Below, in pieces: positions 8,554 through 19,145 of a stretch of 64,000 nt of DNA. A program made the position numbers and the translations under genes. The notes below the pieces were generated by a model. That model did no database searches. It was not told the origin of the DNA and worked only from the letters and a program-made list of their open reading frames with translations. The stretch is taken from contig CP046179.1 in NCBI GenBank assembly GCA_014075275.1, positions 1,063,932-1,127,931 on the forward strand, in the 5' to 3' direction. Every line of letters starts with the position of its first letter. The first letter of the stretch is position 1. This DNA comes from Boseongicola sp. (lineage in GTDB: Bacteria; Pseudomonadota; Alphaproteobacteria; Rhodobacterales; Rhodobacteraceae).

Positions 8554-9722
8554 TTTCGGTTCGCGAGGCGCTGGATGAAATTTTCAAGCTGGTCCAGCCG
8601 CTTGGCATAGAAAACGTCAATCTTCGTCAGGCCAATGGACGGGTTTTGGCAAAACCAGTCATCGCTACGCGAAACCAGCCGCCGTTTCGCACCTCGGTCA
8701 TGGATGGATACGGAATTGCTGACTTGACCGTTGAACCCGGACAGACCTTCCGGGTCATCGGCGAAGCGGCAGCGGGTCACAGGTTCGCGGGCCAAGTCGA
8801 AAAAGACCAGGCCATACGCATTTTCACAGGCGCGCCAGTGCCCGAAACGGTTAACAGGGTATTAATCCAAGAGGATGTCACCCGAACGGAAGATATGATT
8901 GAAGTATCTCCGAACGCTGATTCAAATATGTATATCAGATTGTTAGGGTCCGACTTTAAAGTTAATGACGCGCTTCAGGCTCCCCGACAGCTCGGTGCCT
9001 CAGAGCTTTCGCTCGCGGCCGCGATGAACGCCCCAAACGTTAACGTTTATAAACAACCCAAAGTCGCAATCCTGGCCACCGGAGATGAGCTTGTCATGCC
9101 CGGTGAGGTGCCAAATGACGACCAGATCATTGCCTCCAACGCCTTTGGTCTCGCAGCCATCGTTGAAGCCGCCGGCGGCATCCCTCGCATTCTGCCCATC
9201 GCCCGCGACACCGACGCCGCCCTCGCCGCCGCTTTTGAACTTGCCCTTCACTCGGACCTCATCGTCACCATCGGCGGCGCATCGGTCGGCGACCACGACC
9301 TCGTGGGCAAGGTCGCCGAAAGCATGGGCATGAAACGATCTTTCTACAAAGTCGCCATGCGTCCGGGCAAGCCGCTGATGGCGGGCATGATTCACGGCAC
9401 TCCGATGATTGGCTTGCCCGGAAATCCCGTTTCATCAATCGTTTGCGGCCATGTCTTCATCAAGCCTGCCCTGGCCGCGATGCAGGGTCTGCCTGCCGAA
9501 CCATTAGCAACCAAGCACGTCATGCTCTCCGCCCCTCTAAAGGCAAATGGCCCTCGCGAGCACTACATGCGCGCCAGCCTTACCGGCAACAAGGTTCAGG
9601 CCGCCGGTCGCCAGGACAGTGGCCTTCTTAGCGTTTTATCGCGCTCCAACGCACTGATAGTGCGCGCCGCCAATGATCCAGAGCGCGCTTCGGGTTCCAT
9701 GGTCGACGTCGTCCAGCTTTAA
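8550..9722 (+). CDS. moeA: Molybdopterin molybdenumtransferase
   Basis: 390 residues, starting with GTG at 8550 that overlaps the moaC stop. MoeA inserts molybdate into adenylylated molybdopterin. Visible signs are the N-terminal [10 protein letters not shown], the MoCF-fold elements ATGDELV and [11 protein letters not shown], and LPGNPVS. It is the last gene of trpC-moaC-moeA; lexA follows 90 bases later with its own promoter. Confidence 0.94.
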   Translation: MISVREALDEIFKLVQPLGIENVNLRQANGRVLAKPVIATRNQPPFRTSVMDGYGIADLTVEPGQTFRVIGEAAAGHRFAGQVEKDQAIRIFTGAPVPETVNRVLIQEDVTRTEDMIEVSPNADSNMYIRLLGSDFKVNDALQAPRQLGASELSLAAAMNAPNVNVYKQPKVAILATGDELVMPGEVPNDDQIIASNAFGLAAIVEAAGGIPRILPIARDTDAALAAAFELALHSDLIVTIGGASVGDHDLVGKVAESMGMKRSFYKVAMRPGKPLMAGMIHGTPMIGLPGNPVSSIVCGHVFIKPALAAMQGLPAEPLATKHVMLSAPLKANGPREHYMRASLTGNKVQAAGRQDSGLLSVLSRSNALIVRAANDPERASGSMVDVVQL

Positions 9723-9729
9723 CAAAGCG

Positions 9730-9769
9730 TTGACACAAAAAGAGAACACGCATAGAACATTCCTTGAAC
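9730..9769 (+). promoter_or_regulatory. lexA promoter with a tandem alphaproteobacterial SOS operator
   Basis: A TTGACA -35 box (9730-9735) and a TAGAAC -10 box (9753-9758) are 17 bases apart. GAAC occurs at 9744, 9755 and 9766, each separated by exactly 7 bases, so GAAC-N7-GAAC is present twice with a shared middle half-site. GAAC-N7-GAAC is the alphaproteobacterial LexA box. The operator covers the -10 region, so LexA should repress its own gene. A strong AGAGGAGG ribosome site precedes lexA at 9795-9802. Confidence 0.85.
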
Positions 9770-9812
9770 AGATGGGCGGACCAGCCCACATGAGCAGAGG
9801 AGGTTTGCGTAA

Positions 9813-10505
9813 ATGCTGACCCGCAAACAGTTGGATTTGTTGGAATTCATCCACAAACGTGTCCAAAGCGACGGCGTTCCGCCTTCGTTCGACGAAATGA
9901 AAGAGGCTTTGGACCTGCGCTCCAAGTCTGGCATCCACCGTCTGATCACCGCATTGGAAGAACGCGGCTTTATTCGCCGCCTTGCCCACCGTGCCCGCGC
10001 GATCGAGATCGTCAAACTACCCGACGCCCTAGATAAGGGAAGCACCTTCGTTCCCAAAGTGATCGACGGTGACCGCCCGTCTGGCGCTCCACCAGCGCAG
10101 GCCATGCCCATCGAAGCTCAGGCAATGGAGTTGCCCGTCATGGGTCGCATCGCCGCTGGTGTTCCCATCGAAGCCATTAGCGAAGTCAGCGGTCGTGTTG
10201 CCGTTCCTGGCCAGATGCTTTCAGGACGCGGACATCACTACGCCCTTGAAGTCAAAGGCGATTCCATGATCGACGTTGGCATCAACGACGGCGATATTGT
10301 GGTCATTCTGGAATCCAAAACTGCCGAAAATGGTGATATCGTCGTGGCATTGGTCGAAGGCCAAGAAGCAACACTAAAACGGTTCCGCCAATCCGGAAAC
10401 ACCATCGCACTCGAGGCTGCCAACCCAGCCTACGAGACACGTCTTTACCGAGATGATCAAGTTAAGGTTCAGGGCCGGCTGGTCGGTCTGATCCGCAGTT
10501 ACTGA
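9813..10505 (+). CDS. lexA: SOS repressor LexA
   Basis: 230 residues. The N-terminal winged helix (residues 1-65) starts [16 protein letters not shown] as usual. The self-cleavage bond is Ala115-Gly116 in [11 protein letters not shown], with the catalytic Ser151 in [13 protein letters not shown] and Lys189 in ATLKRF. It represses DNA damage genes until RecA filaments trigger cleavage. The promoter carries LexA boxes. Its stop overlaps the convergent comEC 3' end by a few bases. Confidence 0.96.
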   Translation: MLTRKQLDLLEFIHKRVQSDGVPPSFDEMKEALDLRSKSGIHRLITALEERGFIRRLAHRARAIEIVKLPDALDKGSTFVPKVIDGDRPSGAPPAQAMPIEAQAMELPVMGRIAAGVPIEAISEVSGRVAVPGQMLSGRGHHYALEVKGDSMIDVGINDGDIVVILESKTAENGDIVVALVEGQEATLKRFRQSGNTIALEAANPAYETRLYRDDQVKVQGRLVGLIRSY

Positions 10506-12544
10506 GTCCACAGCCGCGCGCCCTGCCTTTGGCGCGCGGTTTCTCTTCGCAACGTCTCACCTTCAATCCACAGCGCGATCGACCCGGTTTCACGCAGATG
10601 GACCACATCCATAACGTCGCATTCAGGCTGTTGTTCAACTTTGACATTGACGACGACCAAGTCACCTTCCCGACACTCCTCCAATGCCAGTGCCGCCGCG
10701 CGTTTGCCTGTAGCATGGATAATTACATTATTTCTTAAGGTTGCGATGCGTAGTCGATCCTTTTCCGCAAACATATCTCTGGACGCCGCTTGTCGTTGAG
10801 CCACCGGATCTCCATCGTTTTCCAACCAGCCCGACGCCGAAAACCCGTCTCCTCATGGTTTTGACAAAGCGCGGCCATCAACTGTCAGGATGCCTACCAG
10901 CCCACCAGAATCGCCAATCAACACCGGAGGCCGCTCAGTTGCTGCCCAGAGCACCATTGCAGCCGCCATACCAACACCTCCAAGCGACTTGCCCCATCCC
11001 CGCCACACGGCCACCCAGAGCCCGCTCAGCGCCATCAGCGGAACCACCGCTGAACTGGGAGCAGGAATAAGGCTCAATGCCCCCGGAAACCCTGCAATGG
11101 TCTCTGCAACTGCCAATATCCATAGAATGGCGGGTTTCATCAGAAGCAGCCCAATGCTTTGCAATCCAACTGGCCAAAGTACTGCCGCCAACACTGCTCC
11201 GGGAATAACAACTGCCGCCATCAACGGAACTGACAGGATGTTTGCCAACAACCCATAGTGTGGCATCTGATTGAAATGCGCCGCCGCAATTGGAGCCGTT
11301 GCCAATCCGGCGATCGCGGATGAGATAGCGACCGAAGCGAAGATTCTGAGTGGTTTTGGCCAATGCCGATCCGAATACTCAGCATCGCGCATCCATCCAA
11401 ACACTGTCACCAAGGCGGTCGTTGCCGCGAATGACATCTGAAATCCGGGACTCAACAACGACTCTGGTCGCAAAACCAGCACAATAAGGGCGGCAATAGC
11501 AACAGCCCTCAGCGTTATGGCCCGGCGATCCGCCAATACCGCGACAAACATCACCGAGACCATGATGAATGCGCGCTCTGTCGCAACATTGCCGCCTGAC
11601 AGCGCAAGATAAATCGCCCCCGACAATACCGCGACGACTGCGGCGATCTTCTTGGTCGAAAATCTGGCCGCAGATGAAGGAACCAACGCCAGTCCATATC
11701 GAAGCGCGGTAAATATGAACCCCGTCAACAAACCCATGTGCAAACCAGAAATGGCAAGCAGATGAGCAAGGTTAGATGCTCTCAGCGCTACCAACACGTC
11801 CTGATCCATTCCAGACCGGTCGCCAGTAGTCACTGCCGCGGCAAAGGCCCCTGACCGTCCTGGAAGCGCTTGCTGCACAGCCCTCGAAATACGCATCCTG
11901 AAGCTGGTAATCCAAAGGCCCATGCCCTCCAATGTCGCGCTCTTCATCAGCAAAACCGGTGTGCGGGTGTATCCGACTGCACCAATACCCTGGAACCATG
12001 CATGGCGCTGGAAATCGTATCCTCCGGGTTCAACCGGCCCCGACGGCGGGGAAAGATGTCCCGTCATTCCAATAGTTTGCCCCGGGCGTGGGACAAAGTA
12101 ACCCTGATCACCATGAAGCGATATCCGCACCTTGGCTGGAGTTTTCGCAAGTGGTATGCGCCCAAGAACCACCTGATCCAACGTCAATCGAACCGCGTCT
12201 GACTGCGATCGGTCAATTGCAACGATCCGTCCTTCAATCGGCCCGTAAAACCGATACGACAACTTCTCAGAAGCCACATCGTTAGCGCGCAAAACACCCA
12301 AGATTATGCCCGCCGAAAACAAGGCAATCACCGCAATAAGCGGGCGTAACTCCGCCCTCGCGACCAAGCCAAAGAGGCAGGCACCCAAAGCCATCGCGAT
12401 CAATACCAGCAGTTCGACAAACTCCGGCTCACGTGGAAGGGAAAAATACGTGCCTATGCCGCACGCCAAAGCAACGGGTGCCCAGGGAAACAAATGTCCG
12501 CGTTGCCTGTCTAAGATGCCGATAAGTGAGGGACTGAAACGCAC
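10499..12544 (-). pseudogene. comEC: ComEC/Rec2 DNA-uptake channel with an in-frame TGA stop
   Basis: ComEC carries single-stranded DNA across the inner membrane during natural transformation and is needed by recipients of gene transfer agents. The minus-strand frame from 12544 encodes 563 residues with the DUF4131-type N-terminus, many membrane segments and the competence domain (ALRASNLAHLLAISGLHMGL), then a TGA at 10853-10855. The same frame resumes immediately with GDGFSASGWLENDGDPV and runs to TAA at 10499, giving about 682 codons in all. The second part matches the usual ComEC C-terminal domain. One base change (CGA to TGA) explains the break. The truncated protein keeps the channel part but loses about 117 residues; the effect is uncertain. 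Confidence 0.82.
10514..10545 (+). terminator. Terminator hairpin after lexA
   Basis: CCGCGCGCC (10514-10522) pairs with GGCGCGCGG (10531-10539) and is followed by TTTCTCTT. It lies inside the comEC 3' coding region. Confidence 0.7.
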
Positions 12545-12620
12545 CCTTGTCTCCCTTGGGCGCGTTGATTACACCCGGGCGACGTTAAGCCGCTCACGGT
12601 TTACAGAAGGTTAATCAAAG

Positions 12621-14033
12621 ATGTCTGATCGCCCCGTCGTGACTCGCTTTGCCCCGTCTCCAACGGGCTATTTGCACATTGGCGGTGCGCGAACCGCCTT
12701 GTTTAATTGGCTTTTTGCGCGCGGACGCGGCGGCAAATTCCTGTTGCGTATCGAAGACACGGATCGCGCTCGTTATACTCCCGAAGCAACCGAAGCCATC
12801 TATAGGGGTCTTCGCTGGCTCGGCCTTGACTGGGACGGTGACGCCGTCAGCCAGTTCGAAGGCGCCGCCCGTCATGCCGAGGTGGCACGTCAGATGTTGG
12901 CGAACGACACCGCCTATAAATGCTTTTCAACGCAGGACGAAATTTCTGCGTTCCGCGAAAAGGCGCGCGCCGAAGGCAGATCAACACTTTTTCGCTCGCC
13001 GTGGCGTGATGTTCCCCCAGGGGATCATCCTGACGCCCCTTTTGCCATTCGCGTAAAGGCGCCCCGCCATGGAAGCACGGTGATCCACGATGCTGTTCAG
13101 GGCAATGTCACAATCCGCAACGATCAACTGGACGACATGATCGTCCTGCGCTCTGACGGCACGCCGGTCTATATGCTGGCGGTCGTCGTAGATGATCATG
13201 ATATGGGCGTCACGCACGTCATCCGCGGCGATGATCACCTCAATAACGCCGCGCGCCAGATGCTTGTCTACAATGCTATGGGCTGGGACATACCCATCTG
13301 GGCCCATATCCCGCTCATTCACGGCGAGGACGGTAAGAAGCTGTCAAAACGCCATGGAGCGCTCGGCGTGGAAGAATGGCAGGCCGATGGGTATCCCTCA
13401 GCCGGCATGCGCAACTATCTCGCGCGTCTAGGCTGGAGCCACGGCGACGACGAATTCTTCACTACCAGACAATCCATCGAATGGTTTGGCATGGAAGGAA
13501 TCGGAAAAGCCCCCGCCCGCTTCGACACCAAAAAATTACTGAATCTTTCCGGTCAGCACATCGCACAAATGGACGATGCTGCACTCGTAGCAGAAATTCA
13601 GAACTATCTGGTCGCGGCCGACAAAGTCCCCTTGTCTGAAGTTCAGGCATCCAAGCTCCTAGACTCCATGTTCTGCCTGAAGGACCGCGCCAAAACCTAT
13701 CCGGAACTCCTTGAAAAGGCATCATTTGTCCTTTCAGGTCGTCCAGTTGAACAGAACGAAAAATCTTTGAAAGTGCTGGACGAAACAGCGCAGTCGCTCC
13801 TCATCGAATTGACGCCGCACCTGCAAAATGTTAGCTGGACCCGCGACACACTAGAGGCGATTGTGCAAAGCCTTGCGGAAGCTCATGAAATGAAGCTCGG
13901 CAAGTTCGCGGGGCCACTCAGAGCAGCCCTTGCCGGAAGATCAGTATCTCCAAGTGTTTTCGATATGATGCTCGTGCTGGGCCGGGATGAAACCATCCTT
14001 CGGTTAACGGACGCAGCAGACAAGAACGGGTAG
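12621..14033 (+). CDS. gltX: Glutamyl-tRNA synthetase
   Basis: 470 residues, a full-length class I enzyme that charges tRNA-Glu. The HIGH motif is in [20 protein letters not shown] and the KMSKS equivalent is KKLSKRHG. The C-terminal anticodon-binding part is complete. It starts 76 bases from the divergent comEC gene and is followed by gltA 92 bases later, so the two may be co-transcribed. Confidence 0.96.
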   Translation: MSDRPVVTRFAPSPTGYLHIGGARTALFNWLFARGRGGKFLLRIEDTDRARYTPEATEAIYRGLRWLGLDWDGDAVSQFEGAARHAEVARQMLANDTAYKCFSTQDEISAFREKARAEGRSTLFRSPWRDVPPGDHPDAPFAIRVKAPRHGSTVIHDAVQGNVTIRNDQLDDMIVLRSDGTPVYMLAVVVDDHDMGVTHVIRGDDHLNNAARQMLVYNAMGWDIPIWAHIPLIHGEDGKKLSKRHGALGVEEWQADGYPSAGMRNYLARLGWSHGDDEFFTTRQSIEWFGMEGIGKAPARFDTKKLLNLSGQHIAQMDDAALVAEIQNYLVAADKVPLSEVQASKLLDSMFCLKDRAKTYPELLEKASFVLSGRPVEQNEKSLKVLDETAQSLLIELTPHLQNVSWTRDTLEAIVQSLAEAHEMKLGKFAGPLRAALAGRSVSPSVFDMMLVLGRDETILRLTDAADKNG

Positions 14034-14125
14034 TCCCAGCGAGGCATGGGGTTATCCTTGGCAGCACCTTTGCGTGCCGCCCGACCACCACCCCCGCCCC
14101 AGCGGGCAAAGAGACAGGGATGACC

Positions 14126-15421
14126 ATGGCCGATAAAAACAAGACAGCGACCCTCAGCTTCAACGGTAAAGAAGTCGAGCTTCCAATTCATTCGCCCACT
14201 GCAGGTCCGGATGTCATTGATATCCGCAAGCTTTATGCTCTGGGCGACGTATTCACCTATGATCCGGGCTTCACCTCAACCGCATCCTGCGATTCAACCA
14301 TCACATTTATTGATGGTGACAAGGGCGAATTGCTCCACCGCGGCTATCCGATCGACCAACTGGCTGAGAAGTCTCACTTCCTCGAAGTTTGCTACCTATT
14401 ACTCTACGGCGAACTGCCATCCGCGGAGCAACTCGAAGATTTCGAAGTCCGCGTGACGAACCACACCATGCTGCACGAGCAGATGGTGAATTTCTTCCGT
14501 GGTTTCCGTCGCGACGCCCATCCTATGGCGATCATGGTCGGGGTTGTTGGCGCAATGTCAGCTTTCTACCACGACTCGACCGATATTTCTGACCCATGGC
14601 AGCGCGAAGTCGCCTCGGTGCGTCTGATTGCCAAGATGCCGACGATTGCAGCCTGGGCCTATAAATATCACATCGGGCAGCCCTTCGTGTATCCGCGCAA
14701 CGATCTTGACTATTCGTCAAATTTCTTGCGCATGTGTTTCGCTGTTCCGGCCGAAGAATATGAAGTAAATCCAATCCTCAGCCGCGCGATGGACCGGATC
14801 TTTACGCTTCACGCAGACCACGAGCAAAACGCATCGACATCAACGGTTCGCCTGGCGTCCTCGTCCGGCGCAAATCCATTCGCATGTATTGCTGCTGGTG
14901 TTGCTTGCCTTTGGGGCCCTGCCCACGGCGGAGCCAATCAAGCCTGCCTTGAGATGCTGCGCGAGATTGGCACGCCTGATCGCATTCCTGAATTCATTGA
15001 CCGTGCCAAAGACAAACAGGATCCGTTCCGCCTGATGGGATTCGGTCACCGCGTCTATAAAAACTTCGATCCGCGCGCCAAGGTAATGAAGCAGTCGGCC
15101 GATGAAGTTCTCGAACTTCTTGGTATCGACAACAATCCGACGCTTCAGGTTGCAAAAGAACTCGAAAGAGTTGCGATTGAAGACCCATACTTCAAGGAAA
15201 AGAAGCTCTATCCCAACGTCGACTTCTATTCCGGCATCATTCTGGATGCGATGGGTTTCCCAACGTCGATGTTCACACCAATTTTCGCGGTTGCCCGGAC
15301 CGTTGGCTGGATCAGCCAGTGGAAAGAGATGATCGGCGATCCACAAATGAAAATCGGCCGCCCTCGCCAGCTGTATGTTGGAAATCCTGGCCGCGACTAT
15401 GTGGATGTGAAAGATCGGTAA
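14126..15421 (+). CDS. gltA: Citrate synthase
   Basis: 431 residues, hexameric type II citrate synthase, which condenses acetyl-CoA and oxaloacetate. The opening block [20 protein letters not shown] and the active-site segment [15 protein letters not shown] are present. An in-frame ATG at 14120 is an alternative start; 14126 ([10 protein letters not shown]) fits the family better. A clear terminator follows. Confidence 0.95.
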   Translation: MADKNKTATLSFNGKEVELPIHSPTAGPDVIDIRKLYALGDVFTYDPGFTSTASCDSTITFIDGDKGELLHRGYPIDQLAEKSHFLEVCYLLLYGELPSAEQLEDFEVRVTNHTMLHEQMVNFFRGFRRDAHPMAIMVGVVGAMSAFYHDSTDISDPWQREVASVRLIAKMPTIAAWAYKYHIGQPFVYPRNDLDYSSNFLRMCFAVPAEEYEVNPILSRAMDRIFTLHADHEQNASTSTVRLASSSGANPFACIAAGVACLWGPAHGGANQACLEMLREIGTPDRIPEFIDRAKDKQDPFRLMGFGHRVYKNFDPRAKVMKQSADEVLELLGIDNNPTLQVAKELERVAIEDPYFKEKKLYPNVDFYSGIILDAMGFPTSMFTPIFAVARTVGWISQWKEMIGDPQMKIGRPRQLYVGNPGRDYVDVKDR

Positions 15422-15442
15422 GGTCTTGCCTTTTAACAGAAT

Positions 15443-15479
15443 AATAAAGGCCCGCGCTCAAATGGCGCGGGCCTTTATT
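15443..15479. terminator. Bidirectional terminator between gltA and the paaG-like gene
   Basis: A perfect 15-bp stem, AATAAAGGCCCGCGC (15443-15457) with GCGCGGGCCTTTATT (15465-15479), and a 7-base loop. T-rich ends on both strands serve the two convergent genes. Confidence 0.92.
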
Positions 15480-15493
15480 ATTTCAATCGGAAG

Positions 15494-16270
15494 TTAGCGT
15501 CCTTCGTATTCCGCAGGCCGTTTTTCCATAAACGCCAGAACACCTTCACGAAAATCACGAGTTTTGCCGCATCTGCCTTGCAATTTGGCCTCAACCAGCA
15601 GCTGCGCGTCTAGCGAATTTCCTAAACTGCTGCGCATTGCCTCTTTCACGCCCGCATAGGCCACCGTCGGCCCATTCGCGAGTTTCTCGGCCCGAGCGCG
15701 CCACGTCGATTCAAAGTCAGTGTCTTCGACGGCTTCCCAGATCATACCCCATTGAACAGCTTGCTTTGCCGAAACCGGGTCGGCGAACAAAGCCGCCCCC
15801 ATCGCGCGAGCAAATCCAACTTGTCGCGGAAGCCAATAGGTACCACCGGCATCAGGCAGCAAGCCAATGCGCGTAAATGCCTGTAGAAAAACCGCACTTT
15901 TAGAAGCAACCACAACGTCAGTCGCTAAGGCAAGGTTTGCCCCTGCACCTGCCGCCGCGCCATTAACGGCCGCAATGGTGGGCACCGGGCTATCTGTAAT
16001 CGCGCGGATCATCGGTAAGTATTCATCACGCAACGTGCGTTCGAGGTCAGTGTTGGCCACCGTTGCCTTGTCGCCCAGGTCCTGACCCGAACAAAAAGCA
16101 TCGCCGGTCCCGGTGATCACAATTGCCCGCTCGGTCCGCTGCGCATCTTTTAACGCGTGCAGGATCTCCGCCCGCATTTGTGTGTTCATTGCATTTTTTA
16201 CTTCAGGCCGGTCCAATGAAATGACCGCATACCCGTTCTGCCGTGTCAGTCGAATTGTCTGATAGTCCAT
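15494..16270 (-). CDS. Enoyl-CoA hydratase/isomerase family, PaaG-like
   Basis: 258 residues from the ATG at 16270 (MDYQTIRL). The crotonase fold is evident: SLDRPEVKNAMN, GTGDAFCSGQDLGD (first oxyanion-hole part), AVNGAAAGAGANLALATD and RIGLLPDAGGTYWLPR with the acidic active-site Asp. SGQDLGD and this overall sequence fit PaaG, the ring-opening isomerase of phenylacetate breakdown, but no other paa genes are nearby, so a general fatty acid role is possible. It lies downstream of ccmH, separated by about 70 bases. Confidence 0.8.
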   Translation of the reverse strand: MDYQTIRLTRQNGYAVISLDRPEVKNAMNTQMRAEILHALKDAQRTERAIVITGTGDAFCSGQDLGDKATVANTDLERTLRDEYLPMIRAITDSPVPTIAAVNGAAAGAGANLALATDVVVASKSAVFLQAFTRIGLLPDAGGTYWLPRQVGFARAMGAALFADPVSAKQAVQWGMIWEAVEDTDFESTWRARAEKLANGPTVAYAGVKEAMRSSLGNSLDAQLLVEAKLQGRCGKTRDFREGVLAFMEKRPAEYEGR

Positions 16271-16340
16271 AAGGTCTTTCCCGCAATCGTTCCCCTTCAC
16301 ATAAGTGAACTAAACAGTTCGGAAAAGGGGAATACGCGCG

Positions 16341-16790
16341 TTAATCTTTTATTAGTGCGGCCAGACGTTCTTTTTCTTCGGAACTCAGTTCAATTTCTTC
16401 GGTTCCGGTGCGTCGCTTGCGGACATAGGCCACCGCAACGGCACCGGCAAATAACAACATTAACGGCCCGGCTCCCCACAGCAATAAGTTGACGCCAGTC
16501 GCCCTTGGGTTCAGCAACACATATTCGCCGTATCGCGCAACTATGAAACCAATCGCTTCATCATCCGTATCGCCCGCTAGCAGTCGTTCGCGCACGAGCA
16601 AGCGCAAATCCCGCGCCAACTCGGCGTTGGATTCGTCAATACTTTCGTTGCGACACACCAAGCAACGCAACCCCTTGGACAAATCTCTGGCCCGCTCTTC
16701 AAGCACTGGATCAGCAAGTATTTCTTCTGGTTCCACCGCAAAAGCTGGCCCTGATGCCAACAGGCATATCGCTGCCAGAATTCGGATCAT
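16341..16790 (-). CDS. ccmH: Cytochrome c maturation protein CcmH (CcmL type)
   Basis: 149 residues. It starts with a signal peptide (MIRILAAICLLASGPAFA), followed by the thiol motif LRCLVCRNESI, and ends with one membrane segment and a short charged tail. CcmH reduces apocytochrome c cysteines before haem attachment in the periplasm. The start overlaps the ccmF stop (ATGA), and it ends the ccm operon here. Confidence 0.92.
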   Translation of the reverse strand: MIRILAAICLLASGPAFAVEPEEILADPVLEERARDLSKGLRCLVCRNESIDESNAELARDLRLLVRERLLAGDTDDEAIGFIVARYGEYVLLNPRATGVNLLLWGAGPLMLLFAGAVAVAYVRKRRTGTEEIELSSEEKERLAALIKD

Positions 16791-18757
16791 TCTGCTGGCA
16801 CCGCCTTTACTTTGCGCCTGGCCGCGGCACCCACCCGATGGCGTCGATCCGTCAGTGACAGCCCGCCGCCTACGGCCATAATAATTGCACCGGCCCAAAT
16901 CCAATTAGCAAACGGTTTGATATAGGTGCGAACGGCCCAACCGCCATTCACTTGCGGGTCGCCAATAACAAGATACAGATCCCGCAGCACGCCGTTGTCG
17001 ATGGCCGCTTCGGTCGTTGGCATTGCCGCCACCGGATAGATACGTTTCTCTGGGAACATCACCGCAACCGACTTGCCATCGCGCGAAACATTCAGTTCGG
17101 CCATTGTCGAAACGTAATTCGGGCCATCTACATCGATCACATCAACAAGCGTTACGTCGAATTGACCCACGCGAAAAGTCTCTCCAATTTTGGCCACTCG
17201 GATATCCTCGATTTCCCAAGCGGTCATCGCTGCAATGCCAATAATGGTTATTCCAAAGCCCGAATGTGCAACGACCCGGCCCAAATCTGCACGCGGCAGC
17301 CGCACAGCACGTCTCAGCTTGTCGCCAATGCCACCACGCCCACTGCGCAGCCAAAGATCACCGGCGGCACCCATAACAAGCCAAGCTCCCAACAAGGCAC
17401 CAACTGGGGCGAGCATGGACCGTTCCGTCTGCACTACCCACACCAAGGCCGCCACCGAAAAAGCTACCAACGCCGCAATCCACAACGGGCGCATGACATT
17501 GGCAAATTTGGCGCGCTTCCATGGCAGGATCGAACCAACCGGCAACAACACCGCCAAAAGGATCATAAATGGTGTGAACGCCATGTCGAAAAATGGTGGT
17601 CCTACGCTCAGTTTCCGATCCCAGAGCATCTCTGCAACCAACGGCCAAATCGTTCCAACGAAAACCAAAAACGTTGCAACAGCCAATAGGACGTTGTTGG
17701 CCACCAATGCGCTTTCGCGGCTAACAACGCTGAACACGCCCTTCGCCTGCATGTTACCGGCGCGCGCAGCATAGAGCGTCAAACCGCCCCCCATGAAAAA
17801 GACACAGATTGCCAGTAAATAGACCCCACGCTCAGGATCATTGGCAAACGCATGCACGGACGTCAGCACACCAGATCGCACAATGAATGCGCCAATAAGC
17901 GAAAAACCAAAGGCAAGGATTGCCAGCAGAATGGTCCAGCTTTTCAGCGCCTCGCGTTTTTCAACGACAATGGCCGAATGCAGCAATGCGGCCGAGATCA
18001 GCCAAGGCATGAAAGATGCATTTTCGACCGGGTCCCAAAACCAAAATCCGCCCCAACCCAATTCATAATATGCCCACCAGGACCCAAGCGCGATACCGAT
18101 GGTTAGATTGAGCCAGGCCAACAACGTCCAGGGCCGAACCCAGCGCCCCCACGCCGCATCCACCCTGCCCTCAATCAATGCAGCGATAGCGAATGAAAAC
18201 GCCATCGATAGCCCGACATACCCGATGTAAAGAAACGGCGGATGAAATGCCAAACCAGGGTCCTGCAAAAGTGGGTTCAAATCCTGGCCGTTCATCGGTG
18301 GAAACTCCAGCCGAAGGAATGGGTTGGATGTGAAGATTAGAAATACCAGGAACGCCACGCCAACGGACGCCTGAACACCAAGAACACGCGCCCGCAAACG
18401 ATCCGGCAAATTGCTCCCAAACCACGCGGCCAACGCCCCGAAGAATGCCAGTATCAGGCACCATAACAGCATCGAGCCTTCATGATTTCCCCAAACGCCG
18501 GACACTTTGTAAAGCATCGGCTTTAAAGTGTGCGAATTGGCCGTAACCAGCCGAACTGAGAAATCAGAGGTCACAAAAGCATAGGTCAACGCCGAAAATG
18601 AAAACGCCAGAAGCAGGAACTGCGCAGTCGCTGCAGGTTCTGCTATGGCCATCCAGCTCCGCCACCCTTTGTGCGCGCCGACCAAAGGCAGAATTGTCTG
18701 CACAACGGCCACCATCAGCGCCAGCAGCAGTGCGAAATGTCCAAGCTCTACAATCAT
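16787..18757 (-). CDS. ccmF: Cytochrome c haem lyase subunit CcmF
   Basis: 656 residues with many membrane helices. The tryptophan-rich haem-handling motif reads WAYYELGWGGFWFWDPVENA, followed by FMPWL. CcmF joins haem delivered by CcmE to apocytochrome c together with CcmH. In this genome it is separated from ccmE by about 1.7 kb of lysis-type genes, but all run in the same direction with small gaps, so it likely shares their transcript. Confidence 0.95.
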   Translation of the reverse strand: MIVELGHFALLLALMVAVVQTILPLVGAHKGWRSWMAIAEPAATAQFLLLAFSFSALTYAFVTSDFSVRLVTANSHTLKPMLYKVSGVWGNHEGSMLLWCLILAFFGALAAWFGSNLPDRLRARVLGVQASVGVAFLVFLIFTSNPFLRLEFPPMNGQDLNPLLQDPGLAFHPPFLYIGYVGLSMAFSFAIAALIEGRVDAAWGRWVRPWTLLAWLNLTIGIALGSWWAYYELGWGGFWFWDPVENASFMPWLISAALLHSAIVVEKREALKSWTILLAILAFGFSLIGAFIVRSGVLTSVHAFANDPERGVYLLAICVFFMGGGLTLYAARAGNMQAKGVFSVVSRESALVANNVLLAVATFLVFVGTIWPLVAEMLWDRKLSVGPPFFDMAFTPFMILLAVLLPVGSILPWKRAKFANVMRPLWIAALVAFSVAALVWVVQTERSMLAPVGALLGAWLVMGAAGDLWLRSGRGGIGDKLRRAVRLPRADLGRVVAHSGFGITIIGIAAMTAWEIEDIRVAKIGETFRVGQFDVTLVDVIDVDGPNYVSTMAELNVSRDGKSVAVMFPEKRIYPVAAMPTTEAAIDNGVLRDLYLVIGDPQVNGGWAVRTYIKPFANWIWAGAIIMAVGGGLSLTDRRHRVGAAARRKVKAVPAE

Positions 18758-18762
18758 TGCCG

Positions 18763-19017
18763 CTAGATGTAAGCGCTCAAGGGTAGAAGGCCAAGACTAC
18801 AATTGCGACATCGCAAGAGTTTGAATACGAAGGGCAACTCCCTAGCCGACAAGGCAATAGGCAATACCAAGGCGATCAACCACCCAACGAACACACAGAA
18901 TCCAGCGACTAGGCAAGGAGTCAATGGAATGTAACGGTCCGATTTAAGTGCAACCAGCCAAGCAAGCGTTAACCCACTCCAGCAACAAGTTAACCAAAAT
19001 AGATGAAGCCCCATCAT
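18763..19017 (-). CDS. Small predicted membrane protein between the lysis genes and ccmF
   Basis: 84 residues, two strongly hydrophobic stretches (about residues 5-24 and 34-57) and a short third near the C-terminus, which is cysteine-rich (LLRCRNCSLG). I do not recognise a family. Its ATG at 19017 overlaps the stop of a 42-codon ORF, and it ends 5 bases before ccmF. The close packing supports a real gene, but there is no clear ribosome site of its own. Confidence 0.45.
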   Translation of the reverse strand: MMGLHLFWLTCCWSGLTLAWLVALKSDRYIPLTPCLVAGFCVFVGWLIALVLPIALSARELPFVFKLLRCRNCSLGLLPLSAYI

Positions 19018-19142
19018 TTCTGCGCAGTCCCGCGAATTGCGGCAGTCAGGGAACGTACAGCAACTTCATTCCTTTGGATTGCTCCGTGCAGTCTTGCGCC
19101 AATTAGTATCCTCCATGCGAAATCTCTCATCCGAACAATCAT
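19014..19142 (-). CDS. Small hypothetical protein, 42 residues
   Basis: Reading from the ATG at 19142 gives a basic peptide beginning MIVRMRDFAWRILIGARL. It starts 3 bases after the preceding gene's stop and its TGA overlaps the next start codon. No domain is recognisable. It may be a true small gene or only a chance frame that couples its neighbours. Confidence 0.35.
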   Translation of the reverse strand: MIVRMRDFAWRILIGARLHGAIQRNEVAVRSLTAAIRGTAQK

Positions 19143-19145
19143 GAT

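Noticed and set aside
10499-10825. Separate 108-residue gene downstream of comEC
   Set aside because: It is in the same frame as comEC, begins right after the TGA, and reads as the ComEC C-terminal domain, so it is part of that gene.
10853-10855. Selenocysteine or programmed readthrough at the comEC TGA
   Set aside because: Relatives have arginine at this place as far as I recall, and no selenocysteine-type hairpin follows; a point mutation is simpler.
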